Source of the DNA: Pseudomonas sp. ACN8
GTDB taxonomy: Bacteria > Pseudomonadota > Gammaproteobacteria > Pseudomonadales > Pseudomonadaceae
NCBI RefSeq assembly: GCF_002303925.1
Contig: NZ_MRCS01000042.1
Coordinates: 1 to 56,934 of the forward strand
Length of the DNA stretch: 56,934 nucleotides
Reading direction: 5' to 3'
Under the pieces are notes generated by a model. It saw nothing but the letters and a program-made list of their open reading frames with translations, was not told where the DNA came from and did no database searches. Position numbers and translations under genes: made by a program. Below are positions 17,901 through 26,505 of this stretch, piece after piece. Each line of letters starts with the position of its first letter. The first letter of the stretch is position 1.

Positions 17901-17934
17901 TGAAAGGATCGCCATCGGCGATCTTTTCATTTCA
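17901..17934 (+). terminator. Terminator of the PAS chemoreceptor gene
   Basis: A long stem (TGAAAGGATCGCC with GGCGATCTTTTCA, loop ATC) followed by a short T-rich stretch, 22 bases after the stop codon. Confidence 0.75.
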
Positions 17935-17985
17935 GCGTGTTTTATCCCGTTACAATCGGCTCTTTTCCCTCAGGAGCAGACTTCC

Positions 17986-18585
17986 ATGAGCGTTTCCCAC
18001 CGCCGTCCGGTTCCATTGTCCAAGGCCTATCGTCTGCTCAATCATGGCCCGACCGTGCTGGTCAGCGCAGCCCACGGTGGCCAGCGCAATATCATGGCGG
18101 CAGCCTGGGCCATGCCGCTGGATTTCGAACCACCGAAAATTGCCGTGGTGCTGGACAAGTCCACCTGGACTCGCCAGTTGCTGGAAGCCTCGGGTACTTT
18201 TGTGCTGAACGTTCCTTGCGCCGCCCAGGCCGACATTGTGCAAACCGTCGGTTCGACCTCCGGCCTGGAGTTGACCCGGGGCCAGGGGCGCGACAAGTTC
18301 GAAACCTACGACTTGCAGACCTTCATTGGCGAATCGGTCGATGCGCCGATGCTCGAAGGCTGCGTGGCCTGGCTGGAATGTCGCCTGTTGCCGGAGCCGA
18401 ACAATCACCAGCAGTACGATCTGTTCCTGGCCGAAGTGATTGCCGCCCAGGCTGACGAACGCGTGTTCAGCGAAGGGCGCTGGCACTTCGAAGGGCAAGA
18501 TGCCTTGCGCACCTTGCACCACGTGGCGGGCGGGCACTTCCTGACCATTGGCGAGCCGGTGGACGGCAAGACCTTGCAGCCGTAA
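17986..18585 (+). CDS. Flavin reductase-like (flavoredoxin family) FMN-binding protein
   Basis: The 199-aa product matches the flavin reductase-like split-barrel family. FMN-contact stretches such as NIMAAAWAMPLDFEPPKIAVV and the acidic GCVAWLECRLL strand are visible. An earlier in-frame start at 17875 would run through the terminator of the previous gene. AGGAG at 17972-17976 before the ATG at 17986 decides the start. It probably binds FMN in the cytoplasm; partner and substrate are unknown. Confidence 0.85.
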   Translation: MSVSHRRPVPLSKAYRLLNHGPTVLVSAAHGGQRNIMAAAWAMPLDFEPPKIAVVLDKSTWTRQLLEASGTFVLNVPCAAQADIVQTVGSTSGLELTRGQGRDKFETYDLQTFIGESVDAPMLEGCVAWLECRLLPEPNNHQQYDLFLAEVIAAQADERVFSEGRWHFEGQDALRTLHHVAGGHFLTIGEPVDGKTLQP

Positions 18586-18632
18586 GGTTTCGACTATTCA
18601 AGTTGTAAGCACATTCACCAAGAGGCCGGGCG

Positions 18633-19727
18633 ATGAAAAAACTGCGTGTAGGGATAATCTTTGGCGGCCGTTCGGCCGAGCATGAGGTGTCGTTGCAGTC
18701 GGCGAAAAACATCGTCGATGCGCTGGATCGTTCACGCTTCGAACCGGTGCTGATCGGCATCGACAAACAAGGCCACTGGCACCTCAACGACCCTTCCAAC
18801 TTTTTGCTGAACCAGGAAAACCCGGCGCTGATCGCCCTCAACCAGTCCAACCGCGAACTGGCCGTGGTGCCGGGCAAGGCCAGCCAGCAACTGGTGGAAA
18901 CCTCCAGCCAGGAAATGCTCGGTCACGTTGATGTGATCTTCCCGATTGTCCACGGCACCCTCGGAGAAGACGGTTGCCTGCAAGGTCTGCTGCGCATGGC
19001 CGATCTGCCGTTTGTCGGCTCCGATGTGCTCGGCTCGGCCGTGTGCATGGACAAGGACATCAGCAAGCGCCTGCTGCGCGATGCCGGCCTGGCCGTGACG
19101 CCGTTCGTGACGTTGACCCGCGCCACGGCGACCCGCACCGGGTTTGCCGAGGTTCAGTCCCGGCTCGGTTTGCCGCTGTTCGTCAAACCGGCAAACCAGG
19201 GCTCCTCCGTGGGCGTTAGCAAGGTCGCCGACGAGGCCGAATACACCGCAGCAGTGGAGCTGGCCTTGAGTTTCGATACCAAGGTGTTGGTCGAATCCGC
19301 CGTCAGCGGCCGTGAGATTGAATGCGCGGTGCTCGGCAATGAAGACGCCATCGCCAGTGGTTGCGGCGAGATCGTGGTGCGCAGCGGGTTCTATTCCTAC
19401 GACAGCAAATACATCGATGACACGGCTGCTGAAGTGGTGGTGCCGGCCAAAATCAGCGTCGAGGCCAGCGAGCGTATTCGCGCCCTGGCCGTCGAAGCGT
19501 TTCAGGTACTGGGCTGCTCCGGCCTGGCCCGTGTCGATGTGTTCCTGACCGACAGCGGCGAAGTGCTGATCAACGAAATCAACTCACTGCCCGGCTTCAC
19601 CCGCATCAGCATGTACCCGAAACTGTGGCAGGCCACTGGCATGACCTATAGCGAACTGGTGACGCGACTGATCGAGCTGGCGCTGGAAAAGCACCAGGTT
19701 CGGCAGGGGTTGAAGATCAGTCGATAA
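18633..19727 (+). CDS. ddlA: D-alanine--D-alanine ligase
   Basis: The 364-aa ATP-grasp enzyme makes D-Ala-D-Ala for peptidoglycan. N-terminal GIIFGGRSAEHEVSLQSA, the ATP-binding loop KPANQGSSVGVSK, and the C-terminal magnesium-binding LINEINSLPGFT are all intact. It stands outside the division/cell-wall gene cluster and is longer than the roughly 310-residue DdlB, so DdlA is the better name. AGAGG lies 10 bases before the ATG. Confidence 0.95.
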   Translation: MKKLRVGIIFGGRSAEHEVSLQSAKNIVDALDRSRFEPVLIGIDKQGHWHLNDPSNFLLNQENPALIALNQSNRELAVVPGKASQQLVETSSQEMLGHVDVIFPIVHGTLGEDGCLQGLLRMADLPFVGSDVLGSAVCMDKDISKRLLRDAGLAVTPFVTLTRATATRTGFAEVQSRLGLPLFVKPANQGSSVGVSKVADEAEYTAAVELALSFDTKVLVESAVSGREIECAVLGNEDAIASGCGEIVVRSGFYSYDSKYIDDTAAEVVVPAKISVEASERIRALAVEAFQVLGCSGLARVDVFLTDSGEVLINEINSLPGFTRISMYPKLWQATGMTYSELVTRLIELALEKHQVRQGLKISR

Positions 19728-19784
19728 GCGGAGTTCTGTATCGTCCGTATTATCGGTGGGTATGATTACAAGAGCCGACCCTGA

Positions 19785-20156
19785 TCAAGCGTGCTTGACC
19801 GGTTTGATCAGGCTCTGGGCGGGTATCCCGAACAGCTCGTGCAGTTTCCATATCATCGGAAGCGTCAACGCTCGCTTGCCATTGAGTACTTCATAAACAC
19901 GATTTGTGCGGCCGATGGCGGGCGCAAGATCGGCGGCGGACAACCCGGACTGCTCCATTCTGAACTTGATCGCATCGATAGGATTGGGTAAGTCGACCGG
20001 GAAGTGCTTCGACTCATACGACTCGATCAGCGTAATCATGATGTCAAAGTAATCTCCCTCGGGAGTGCCAATTTCTGGTTCATTCTCAAACAGTGCAGAG
20101 ACACTCTTGAGAGCGGCGCGGTAATCCTCTTCGGTGTGAATCGGATGAATGTTCAT
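19785..20156 (-). CDS. higA: HigA-type antitoxin / XRE-family regulator
   Basis: The 123-aa protein has an N-terminal helical part (IHTEEDYRAAL...) and a C-terminal helix-turn-helix (DLAPAIGRTNRVYEVLNGKRALTLPMIWKL compressed here as two blocks, about residues 75-110). This is the layout of HigA antitoxins that bind HigB toxin and repress their own operon. GGAG six bases before the ATG is supplied by the end of a decayed higB remnant just upstream. With its toxin broken, it is an orphan. Confidence 0.82.
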   Translation of the reverse strand: MNIHPIHTEEDYRAALKSVSALFENEPEIGTPEGDYFDIMITLIESYESKHFPVDLPNPIDAIKFRMEQSGLSAADLAPAIGRTNRVYEVLNGKRALTLPMIWKLHELFGIPAQSLIKPVKHA

Positions 20157-20159
20157 GGG

Positions 20160-20285
20160 TTACTCCATTTCGACGTTATCAGCGTCGACCGTGTCGTACT
20201 GCTTGTGAGTGCCGATAAATTTTAGGTACACGGCGCGGAAATTCTAACCAGGACTCAATTGTTTGCGGGTAGGAAAAAGCAGCGG
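20160..20285 (-). pseudogene. higB toxin remnant
   Basis: Directly upstream of higA, the last 27 codons before a TAA at 20160-20162 encode RAVYLKFIGTHKQYDTVDAD, the very recognisable C-terminal strand and motif of HigB-type RelE-family mRNA interferases. A TAG interrupts that frame at its left end. A shifted frame just before it gives SYPQTIESWLEF, which resembles the HigB N-terminal helix. About 50-60 central residues are missing. The gene appears to have suffered an internal deletion with a frame change. Confidence 0.7.
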
Positions 20286-20313
20286 GATCGAGGCGACCTG
20301 GATGCTTTACCAA

Positions 20314-20344
20314 TAAAAAGGGCCTACCCACCGGTAAGCCCTTT
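20314..20344 (-). terminator. Terminator of ggt
   Basis: Stem AAAGGGCCTACC paired with GGTAAGCCCTTT around CACC, just after the ggt stop on the minus strand. Confidence 0.75.
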
Positions 20345-20362
20345 CCCATCCCCGCGTACGAC

Positions 20363-22195
20363 TCAATCCCCCAGCGCTTGCCCCTCACGCCGCGGATCGG
20401 CCCCGCCTGTCAGCGACGCTTTGCCTTGGGCGTCCTTGACCCGAACAATCGCCTGGGTCCCGCTGGTCATGTCGATCTCGCTCACGCTGTGCCCTTTGTC
20501 TTTCAGCGCCTGAATCAGCGTCGGGCTGAACTGTCCCTGTTCCAGTTCGGTCGGCCCGTTGCGGCTGCCGAAGTTGGGCAGGTTGATGGCCGCCTGTGCA
20601 TCAAGGTTCCAGTCGAGCAGGCCGATGGTGGATTTGGCCACGTATTCGATGATTTGCGAGCCGCCGGGAGAGCCGACGGTGGCGAGGAATTCGCCGCTCT
20701 GGCGGTCGAAGATCAGGGTCGGGGCCATGGAGGAGCGCGGGCGTTTGCCGGGTTCGACGCGGTTGGCGACTTTTTGCCCGTTTTCCTCGGGGATGAACGA
20801 GAAGTCGGTCATCTCGTTGTTGAGCATGAAACCCTGAACCATGATGTGCGAGCCGAACGCCGACTCGATGGTGGTGGTCATCGACACGGCACCGCCTGCA
20901 TCATCGACGGCCACCACTTGCGAGGTGGAAATCCGCAGCGGCGAACGGTCCGGCGCATAGGCCACCCGGATGCCCGGCGGAGTGCCGGGTTTGGCCGTGC
21001 CCATGCTGCGTTCGCCAATCAGGGCTGCGCGGTTGGCGAGGTAGGTCGGGTCGACCAGGCCCTTGACCGGCACGGGCACGAAGTCGGTATCGGCGACGTA
21101 CTGAGCGCGGTCGGCGTAGGCCAGGCGTTCGGCTTCAGAGATCAGGTGTACGGCTTGCGGGGCGGGTTCGATGCCGGCCGGGGTCGTGGTCTTGACAGGT
21201 TTCAGCGGTGCCAGCGCCAGACGCTTGTCGCGAGTCTCAAGGGCTTGCAACGTGCCGAGGATCTGCGCCACGGCGATTCCCCCCGACGATGGCGGCGGCA
21301 TGCCGCAGACTTGCCAGTGCTTGTAGTCGGTGCACAGCGGCGCGCGCTCCTTGGCCTGGTAGTTGGCGAGATCGGTCAGGGACAGGCTGCCGGGGTTGGC
21401 GTGGCCTTGCACTTTGGCCGCGATTTCCTCGGCGACCGGGCCTTTGTACAGGGCATCCGGGCCTTCATGGGCGATGCGTTTGAACACGGCGGCCAATGCC
21501 GGGTTCTTCAGGTTTGTACCGATGGCTTTCGGGCTGCCATCGGCATTGCGAAAGTAAGCCATCATTTCCGCTGAGCGTGGCATGGACGAATCCGCGGCGA
21601 TCAACTGGTGCAGGCGTGGCGAAATGGCGAAGCCTTGCTCGGCGAGCCGGATGGCCGGTTCAAACAGCTGCGCCCAGGGCAGGCGTCCGTGTTTTTGATG
21701 GGCCAGCTCCAGGGCGCGCAATACGCCGGGCGTGCCCACCGAGCGGCCGCCAATCTGCGCCTGGGTGAACGCCATCGGCTGTCCGTTGGCTTGCAGGAAA
21801 AGCTTCTCGGTGGCGCCGGCCGGGGCGGTTTCACGCCCGTCGTAGGTGCGCACGGCCTTGCCATCCCAGAGTACGATCAATGCGCCGCCACCGATGCCCG
21901 AAGACTGTGGCTCGACCAGCGTCAACACCGCTTGCATCGCAATCGCGGCATCGATGGCTGAGCCACCCCGGCGCAACATCGTCCGCCCGGCTTCGGCCGC
22001 CAACGGGTTGGCCGCCGCGGCCATGTATTTCTCGGCGTGTTGAGTTTGCAGGTCGGTGCGGAAACCGGAAGCGCTTTCCGGTGCGAGTGGCAGCGTCGGC
22101 ACCGATGCGTTGTTGCACGCGGTAAGGGTCAAGGCGCTGGCGAGCAGAGCCAGGGCGGGCAGGCGATAGCGGCGCAATGAAAAGGTTGAGAACAC
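20363..22195 (-). CDS. ggt: Gamma-glutamyltransferase, lipoprotein type
   Basis: The 610-aa enzyme hydrolyses or transfers the gamma-glutamyl group of glutathione and is made as a precursor that cleaves itself. The N-terminus is a lipoprotein signal ending in the lipobox LTAC. The large-subunit motif MLRRGGSAIDAAIAMQAVL is intact. The self-cleavage site is likely at the Thr of RISTSQVV, seven residues before the conserved Asp, followed by MTTTIESAFGS and the PRSSMAPTLIF substrate loop. A terminator follows. Most bacterial GGTs are soluble periplasmic proteins; this one should be lipid-anchored. Confidence 0.93.
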   Translation of the reverse strand: MFSTFSLRRYRLPALALLASALTLTACNNASVPTLPLAPESASGFRTDLQTQHAEKYMAAAANPLAAEAGRTMLRRGGSAIDAAIAMQAVLTLVEPQSSGIGGGALIVLWDGKAVRTYDGRETAPAGATEKLFLQANGQPMAFTQAQIGGRSVGTPGVLRALELAHQKHGRLPWAQLFEPAIRLAEQGFAISPRLHQLIAADSSMPRSAEMMAYFRNADGSPKAIGTNLKNPALAAVFKRIAHEGPDALYKGPVAEEIAAKVQGHANPGSLSLTDLANYQAKERAPLCTDYKHWQVCGMPPPSSGGIAVAQILGTLQALETRDKRLALAPLKPVKTTTPAGIEPAPQAVHLISEAERLAYADRAQYVADTDFVPVPVKGLVDPTYLANRAALIGERSMGTAKPGTPPGIRVAYAPDRSPLRISTSQVVAVDDAGGAVSMTTTIESAFGSHIMVQGFMLNNEMTDFSFIPEENGQKVANRVEPGKRPRSSMAPTLIFDRQSGEFLATVGSPGGSQIIEYVAKSTIGLLDWNLDAQAAINLPNFGSRNGPTELEQGQFSPTLIQALKDKGHSVSEIDMTSGTQAIVRVKDAQGKASLTGGADPRREGQALGD

Positions 22196-22361
22196 GTGGG
22201 GTACTCCGTCCGTTGGATCTACGATCAGCCGACTTTATCGGCCGACCGGGAGGGAAGCAAACCGGGGCCTGCGGCACCGATGTTTTTGTCCTTCATCAAT
22301 GGCGGGATTTTCTGTAGGGTCGTGGCCAACAGGCAGGCCGGAAAATCAACAAGAGGCAGAT

Positions 22362-23465
22362 ATGCAAACCGAGTTCCCCACCCAGTCCAGCTATCGCTCC
22401 CAGCGTGAACAGTTCCGGGCCGCAGCCACCACGGCAGGCGCAACGCTGACGGAGTATCCACACCCGCTCAAAGGGCCGCTCGGCGAGCCTCTGAGTACCG
22501 ATGTGGCGGTGCTGGGTGAGCCGGGCGCCAAGCGGCTGCTGATCGCGTTGAGCGGCACTCACGGGGTCGAAGGCTTCTATGGCTCGGGCTGCCAGATCAA
22601 ATGGCTGCAGGAGTTGGGCAAGCGCTCCCTGCCGGCGGAGGTCGCCGTGGTCATGATCCATGCCATCAACCCCTGGGGCATGGCGTGGTTGCGCCGGGTC
22701 AATGAAGACAACATCGACCTGAACCGCAATCACCTGGATTTCCAGCGACCGCTGCCAGACAACCAGGCCTACAACGCCTTGCATGAAATCTATGCCTGCC
22801 CGCAGTTGCACGGTCCGCAGCGTGATCGTGCCGATGCCTTGCTCGACGAACAGATTCGCCTGCACGGCTGGCCGGCAGTCATGTCGATTGTCGAGGGCGG
22901 TCAGCATGCTCATCCCGACGGCCTGTTTTTCGGCGGGCTGGCGCCGAGCTGGTCGAACCTCACGCTGCACAGGATCGTGCAAACGCACGTGGCCCATGCC
23001 GAGGTCGCCATGTGTTTCGACTTGCACACGGGCGCTGGCGAGTACGGTCATCCGATGTTGTTGACCATCACCGAGTCTGCCTACCCGGCGCTGGCGGACG
23101 CGCAGGCGATTTATGGCCCGTGGCTCTACAGCCTGCAAACCGGTGCCGACACCCTGAGCGAAACCGGCGTGGCGGCAACGGCCACCGGCTACACCTCGCA
23201 GGCATTGATCGATGCGCTGCCGCAGGTGCGGCTGATGCCGTTTGTCATTGAGTGCGGGACTTATCCGGGGCCGGAGGTTCACCGTCATCTGCGCGATGAT
23301 CACTGGCTGCATCTGCACGGCAACCCGAATGACGCAACAGGGCGCGGGATCAAGCTGAATCTGCTGGAGCAATTCTATCCCGCCGACAGCGATTGGCAGG
23401 CGATGGTCTGGTTACGGACGTGGCAGATCTGGGAGCGGGCGTTGTCTGCATTGCCGACGGTGTAG
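22362..23465 (+). CDS. DUF2817 (M14-like) metallopeptidase family protein
   Basis: The 367-aa protein resembles zinc carboxypeptidase-like DUF2817 proteins. Likely zinc ligands and active residues are in GTHGVEGFYGS (about residue 68), EDNIDLNRN and CFDLHTGAGEYG, with a late FVIECGTYPG that may supply the catalytic Glu. No signal peptide is seen, so it is probably cytoplasmic. AGAGG six bases before the ATG at 22362 supports this start over an upstream ATG at 22299. The substrate is unknown. It is divergent from ggt. Confidence 0.82.
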   Translation: MQTEFPTQSSYRSQREQFRAAATTAGATLTEYPHPLKGPLGEPLSTDVAVLGEPGAKRLLIALSGTHGVEGFYGSGCQIKWLQELGKRSLPAEVAVVMIHAINPWGMAWLRRVNEDNIDLNRNHLDFQRPLPDNQAYNALHEIYACPQLHGPQRDRADALLDEQIRLHGWPAVMSIVEGGQHAHPDGLFFGGLAPSWSNLTLHRIVQTHVAHAEVAMCFDLHTGAGEYGHPMLLTITESAYPALADAQAIYGPWLYSLQTGADTLSETGVAATATGYTSQALIDALPQVRLMPFVIECGTYPGPEVHRHLRDDHWLHLHGNPNDATGRGIKLNLLEQFYPADSDWQAMVWLRTWQIWERALSALPTV

Positions 23466-23466
23466 G

Positions 23467-23566
23467 TGTAGGAGCGAGCTTGCTCGCGATGGACTCAAGA
23501 GCGCCGCGTTTAACCTGTAAACACGCGTTATCGTTAACGACCATCGCGAGCAAGCTCGTTCCTACA
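23467..23566. repeat. REP doublet (TGTAGGAG type) with conserved spacer
   Basis: Inverted REP palindromes (TGTAGGAGCGAGCTTGCTCG and its near complement) flank a spacer of about 55 bases ending in CGTTAACGACCATCGCGAG. The spacer is shared with the doublets at 51636 and 55958. Confidence 0.9.
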
Positions 23567-23571
23567 GGCAT

Positions 23572-23605
23572 AAAAAAACGGCCTACCTTGCGGTAAGCCG
23601 TTTTT
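23572..23605. terminator. Terminator hairpin between the peptidase gene and tRNA-Met
   Basis: Stem AAACGGCTTACC-type (AAAACGGCCTACC with GGTAAGCCGTTTT, loop TTGC) with flanking A and T runs, so it can act on either strand. It would end the peptidase transcript or the leftward tRNA-Met transcript. Confidence 0.8.
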
Positions 23606-23611
23606 AGTACT

Positions 23612-23688
23612 TGGTGGCTACACAGGGACTTGAACCCCGGACCCCAGCATTATGAATGCTATGCTCTAACCAACTGAGCTATGTAGCC
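23612..23688 (-). tRNA. tRNA-Met (CAT)
   Basis: A full 77-nt cloverleaf ending in encoded CCA. The acceptor stem is GGCTACA/TGTAGCC, the anticodon arm AGCATTCATAATGCT carries CAT, and the T arm holds GGTTCAAGTCC. The acceptor pairing and D arm fit elongator tRNA-Met rather than initiator or the CAT-decoding tRNA-Ile. Confidence 0.93.
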
Positions 23689-23808
23689 AAGTGGCGCGCA
23701 TTATTCACCGGTAACGAGGATGCGTCAAGCACAAATCTAAAATATTTCTCTGCGCTTTCAACCGTTTATCAATTCTTTAGCAAATTCGAGCCTTCCGAGC
23801 AGCGGTGA

Positions 23809-24099
23809 AGGGCAGCGCTGGAACCAGCGGCTGGCCTGTTCGTATGCGTGGGCCAATTGCAGGATAGCGAAGTCGGCCTGGTCGAAAGCGGGCAGGGCAT
23901 TGCGCTGGCTAACGAAGTGCTGGTGCGCGAAGAACTCCATAGCGGCAAGCTGGTGCGGGTGGTGGGCGCGCAAGTGAAGCTGGAAAGCCATCGGGTGCTG
24001 ACGCCGTCCGCCGAGCTCTCGGCGGACGTGACGTGGTTTATCGACTGGCTCAAGAGCGAACTGGAGCAGGACTTCCCGGAGGCGGTGATCCGCGCCTGA
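23809..24099 (+). pseudogene. LysR-type regulator fragment (C-terminal end)
   Basis: The reading frame encodes a piece that matches the last part of a LysR effector-binding domain: GLVESGQGIALANEVLV, then EELHSGKLVRV and a C-terminal FIDWLKSELEQDF helix. A TGA at 23806 ends the frame on its left, and no LysR DNA-binding domain exists upstream, where tRNA-Met lies. A GTG at 23848 could in principle start a short protein, but there is no ribosome binding site. It is best read as the surviving tail of a deleted regulator gene. Confidence 0.7.
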
Positions 24100-24114
24100 G
24101 AAGTCCTGACGGAC

Positions 24115-26172
24115 TCAACTCAAACGGAAACGCCCGGTGTTGTCGCTGAGGGCCTTGCTGCCGTGGCTCAGGGTGTCCGCGGCCTGGTTCACTGCGCGGG
24201 CTCCTTCGAGCAAGCGCACCGCCGCTTGATCGACCTGCTGGATATTGCCGCTGACTTCATCGGCGGTACTGGCCTGTTCCTCCACCGCCGTGGCGATTTG
24301 CGCCAGGGTATCGGTGACGCTCTGCACCGCGCTGGCGATTTCCCCAAGCCGTTCACCGAGACCGGTGACCGCTTGTGCATCGGACTCTGCCTGACTGCAC
24401 GCGACTTGCATCAGGCTGACGGCCTCATTCACGGTGTTGCGCAGGCTGTCGACCGTGCCGGCAATCTGTGCGGTCGACGATTGCGTGCGTTGCGACAGGC
24501 TGCGCACCTCATCGGCGACCACCGCAAAGCCACGCCCTTGCTCGCCCGCTCGAGCTGCCTCAATGGCGGCGTTGAGTGCCAACAGGTTGGTCTGCTCGGC
24601 GACGCCGCGAATGGTGTCGACCACCAGTTGAATCTGCTGCCCTTGTTCACTGACCCGGCCCAGCGCCGCAGCGGTCTCGTTCAGGCGTTGATTGAGTTGC
24701 TGGATGCTCGCGGTGGTGCGCTGGCTGTCACGGCTGCTGTCGGCGGCAATGCGCCGGGTGTGCTGGGCGCTGCCGGACGCCTGTTCGCAACTGTGGGCCA
24801 CCCCTTGTGAGGTGGCGGCCAGTTGCGTCGCCGCCGCGGCAATCTGGCTGATCTGCAACTGCTGGGCTTCGACTTCGCCCAGGGCGTCGCTGGAGTGATG
24901 GTTGAGGGCTTTTACCGCGTTGCTCAGTTGCAGGGTTTCGTGATCCACCCCTTGCAGGCTGGTGCGCAGTTGCACCACGGCGACGTTCAGCGCGGTACTG
25001 ATGACTGCCAGCTCGTCCCGGCCTTGAACCGGCACTTGCAGGCTCAGGTTGCCATCGCGCAAGGCCTCGGCCAGCACCGTGATGCCGCTGGCGCTGCGGC
25101 GGATCGAAGCCTGCAAACAGATGAACAGATACAGCGCGGCCAACAGCAGGCAGCCCAACACGGCGGCCACCACAATGAACTGGCGGATCGCTGAGTCGTG
25201 GTAGTAATCCAGGCGTTGATCCAGCGACACCAGCGACTGCTGGCGCAACGAGGCGAGGTCGGAGAGCAGGGCATCGAGACTGCGTTCGAAGTCCTCCGGC
25301 TTGAGGTTGATGCTGCCGCCGAACACGCCGTCATCCAGCACCTTCAGGCCTGCATCGAGGCGCTTGAGGCTGGCATGGTATTGCCCGGCCCAGGTTTGCA
25401 GGGCGCTGGGCAGACGCGCTTCGAGCAGGCCTGCGGTTTTCACCAGCTGCTCGCGCGCATCGCCGATGCGGCTGCGCAAGTCGCGCAGTTGCAGACGGCT
25501 TTGCAGGGTAAACTGCCCGGACACTACCGACGCCTGACCCACCGCCGCGAGCCGACCGACCCGTTCGATCAGGTCTGGCGCATGCTGGGTGGAGATCTGC
25601 GTCAGCAAGTAGGTTTCCAGCCACGGCGCCAGCGTCAGGCGATTGTCCATGGCGATCTGCTCGCGCAAGGCTTGCAGGGCGCTCAAGGCGTTGGTGAAGC
25701 GATCATAGCCGTCCGGCCACCAGCCGACATTGCTCAGGCTTTTTGAGTCGAGGCCACCGAGGGCGGTTTGCAGGGCCTGGTAGCGCGTCAGGGTTTCGCC
25801 CTCGACGTTTTCTTTTTGCAAGGCATTGCCCAGTTCGGCAGTGGCCTGGCTGACGGCGGGTTGAACCGCATCGAAGGCGGCCATCGCGGCGAGTGTGGCC
25901 GGCGTTGGCTGGCGATTGGTTTCCGTGGCGCGCCATCGGGCGGCGCGATCGCGCTGGGCGGCGAGCAGGTCATCCAGCGCATCGAGCGCCAGCAGTTGCC
26001 GCACCCCGGCGCGTTCGCCGGCGATCAGGTTGAGTTTGTCGCGATAGTCCTGGCCGATCATCCACAGGCTGCCGGCCAGCGGCAGGATAAACAGCAGAAA
26101 CAACAGCTGGAATTTACGTGCGAAGCCAAAACGCCCCAGCAGCCCGATCCCCGGTGATAAAAAAGCCTGCAT
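24115..26172 (-). CDS. Methyl-accepting chemotaxis protein (transmembrane)
   Basis: The 685-aa receptor has an N-terminal membrane segment (FQLLFLLFILPLAGSLWMI) and a large helical ligand-sensing region (about residues 45-330). A second membrane segment (FIVVAAVLGCLLLAALYLFI) is followed by a HAMP-like linker and a full signalling domain with EQTNLLALNAAIEAARAGEQ. The periplasmic part is long and helical, so a helical-bimodular type sensor is possible. The frame extends to 26268, but AGGAG nine bases before the ATG at 26172 fixes the start. The ligand is unknown. Confidence 0.92.
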   Translation of the reverse strand: MQAFLSPGIGLLGRFGFARKFQLLFLLFILPLAGSLWMIGQDYRDKLNLIAGERAGVRQLLALDALDDLLAAQRDRAARWRATETNRQPTPATLAAMAAFDAVQPAVSQATAELGNALQKENVEGETLTRYQALQTALGGLDSKSLSNVGWWPDGYDRFTNALSALQALREQIAMDNRLTLAPWLETYLLTQISTQHAPDLIERVGRLAAVGQASVVSGQFTLQSRLQLRDLRSRIGDAREQLVKTAGLLEARLPSALQTWAGQYHASLKRLDAGLKVLDDGVFGGSINLKPEDFERSLDALLSDLASLRQQSLVSLDQRLDYYHDSAIRQFIVVAAVLGCLLLAALYLFICLQASIRRSASGITVLAEALRDGNLSLQVPVQGRDELAVISTALNVAVVQLRTSLQGVDHETLQLSNAVKALNHHSSDALGEVEAQQLQISQIAAAATQLAATSQGVAHSCEQASGSAQHTRRIAADSSRDSQRTTASIQQLNQRLNETAAALGRVSEQGQQIQLVVDTIRGVAEQTNLLALNAAIEAARAGEQGRGFAVVADEVRSLSQRTQSSTAQIAGTVDSLRNTVNEAVSLMQVACSQAESDAQAVTGLGERLGEIASAVQSVTDTLAQIATAVEEQASTADEVSGNIQQVDQAAVRLLEGARAVNQAADTLSHGSKALSDNTGRFRLS

Positions 26173-26505
26173 GCCCCAAGACTCCTCTGGACACCACGCA
26201 CTCTTGGCGTGCGTCGGAGGTTGTCGCCCCCCCGACTCGTGCCCTCTAAAAAGGCCTCGAAAGTTCACCCTTGTCCGCTCTGTAGGCCGACTCTGTAGCG
26301 AAACTTCCCATTGTCGGTCTCCTTTGTAAGGAAGCCGCGTTCAAGCCGACAAGGAAGGCAAGATTCAGACCATGGCTTTGCGCCATCAAGGATGTGGCGA
26401 TGAAAATCGAAGTCGTTAGCAGGCTAAGGGGATGGCGTTGTCGCACTGAAAAATGGCACATTGACGCACCTGCACGTTTGTACGTCCTGTGGTTTGGAAA
26501 CTCCC
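26173..26505. other. Divergent intergenic region, no gene seen
   Basis: The 333 bases between the chemoreceptor and fsr starts must hold both promoters. No sigma28 or sigma54 consensus is obvious. A short open frame on the minus strand (26246-26461) lacks a ribosome binding site and coding-like composition and is not called. Confidence 0.5.

Noticed and set aside
20179..20388. 69-codon minus-strand frame running from the ggt end into the higB remnant
   Set aside because: It begins inside ggt and its terminator and mixes unrelated sequence with a piece of the toxin remnant.
23758..23991. 77-codon minus-strand frame beside tRNA-Met
   Set aside because: The plus-strand frame in the same place matches a LysR C-terminus; the minus frame is its shadow.
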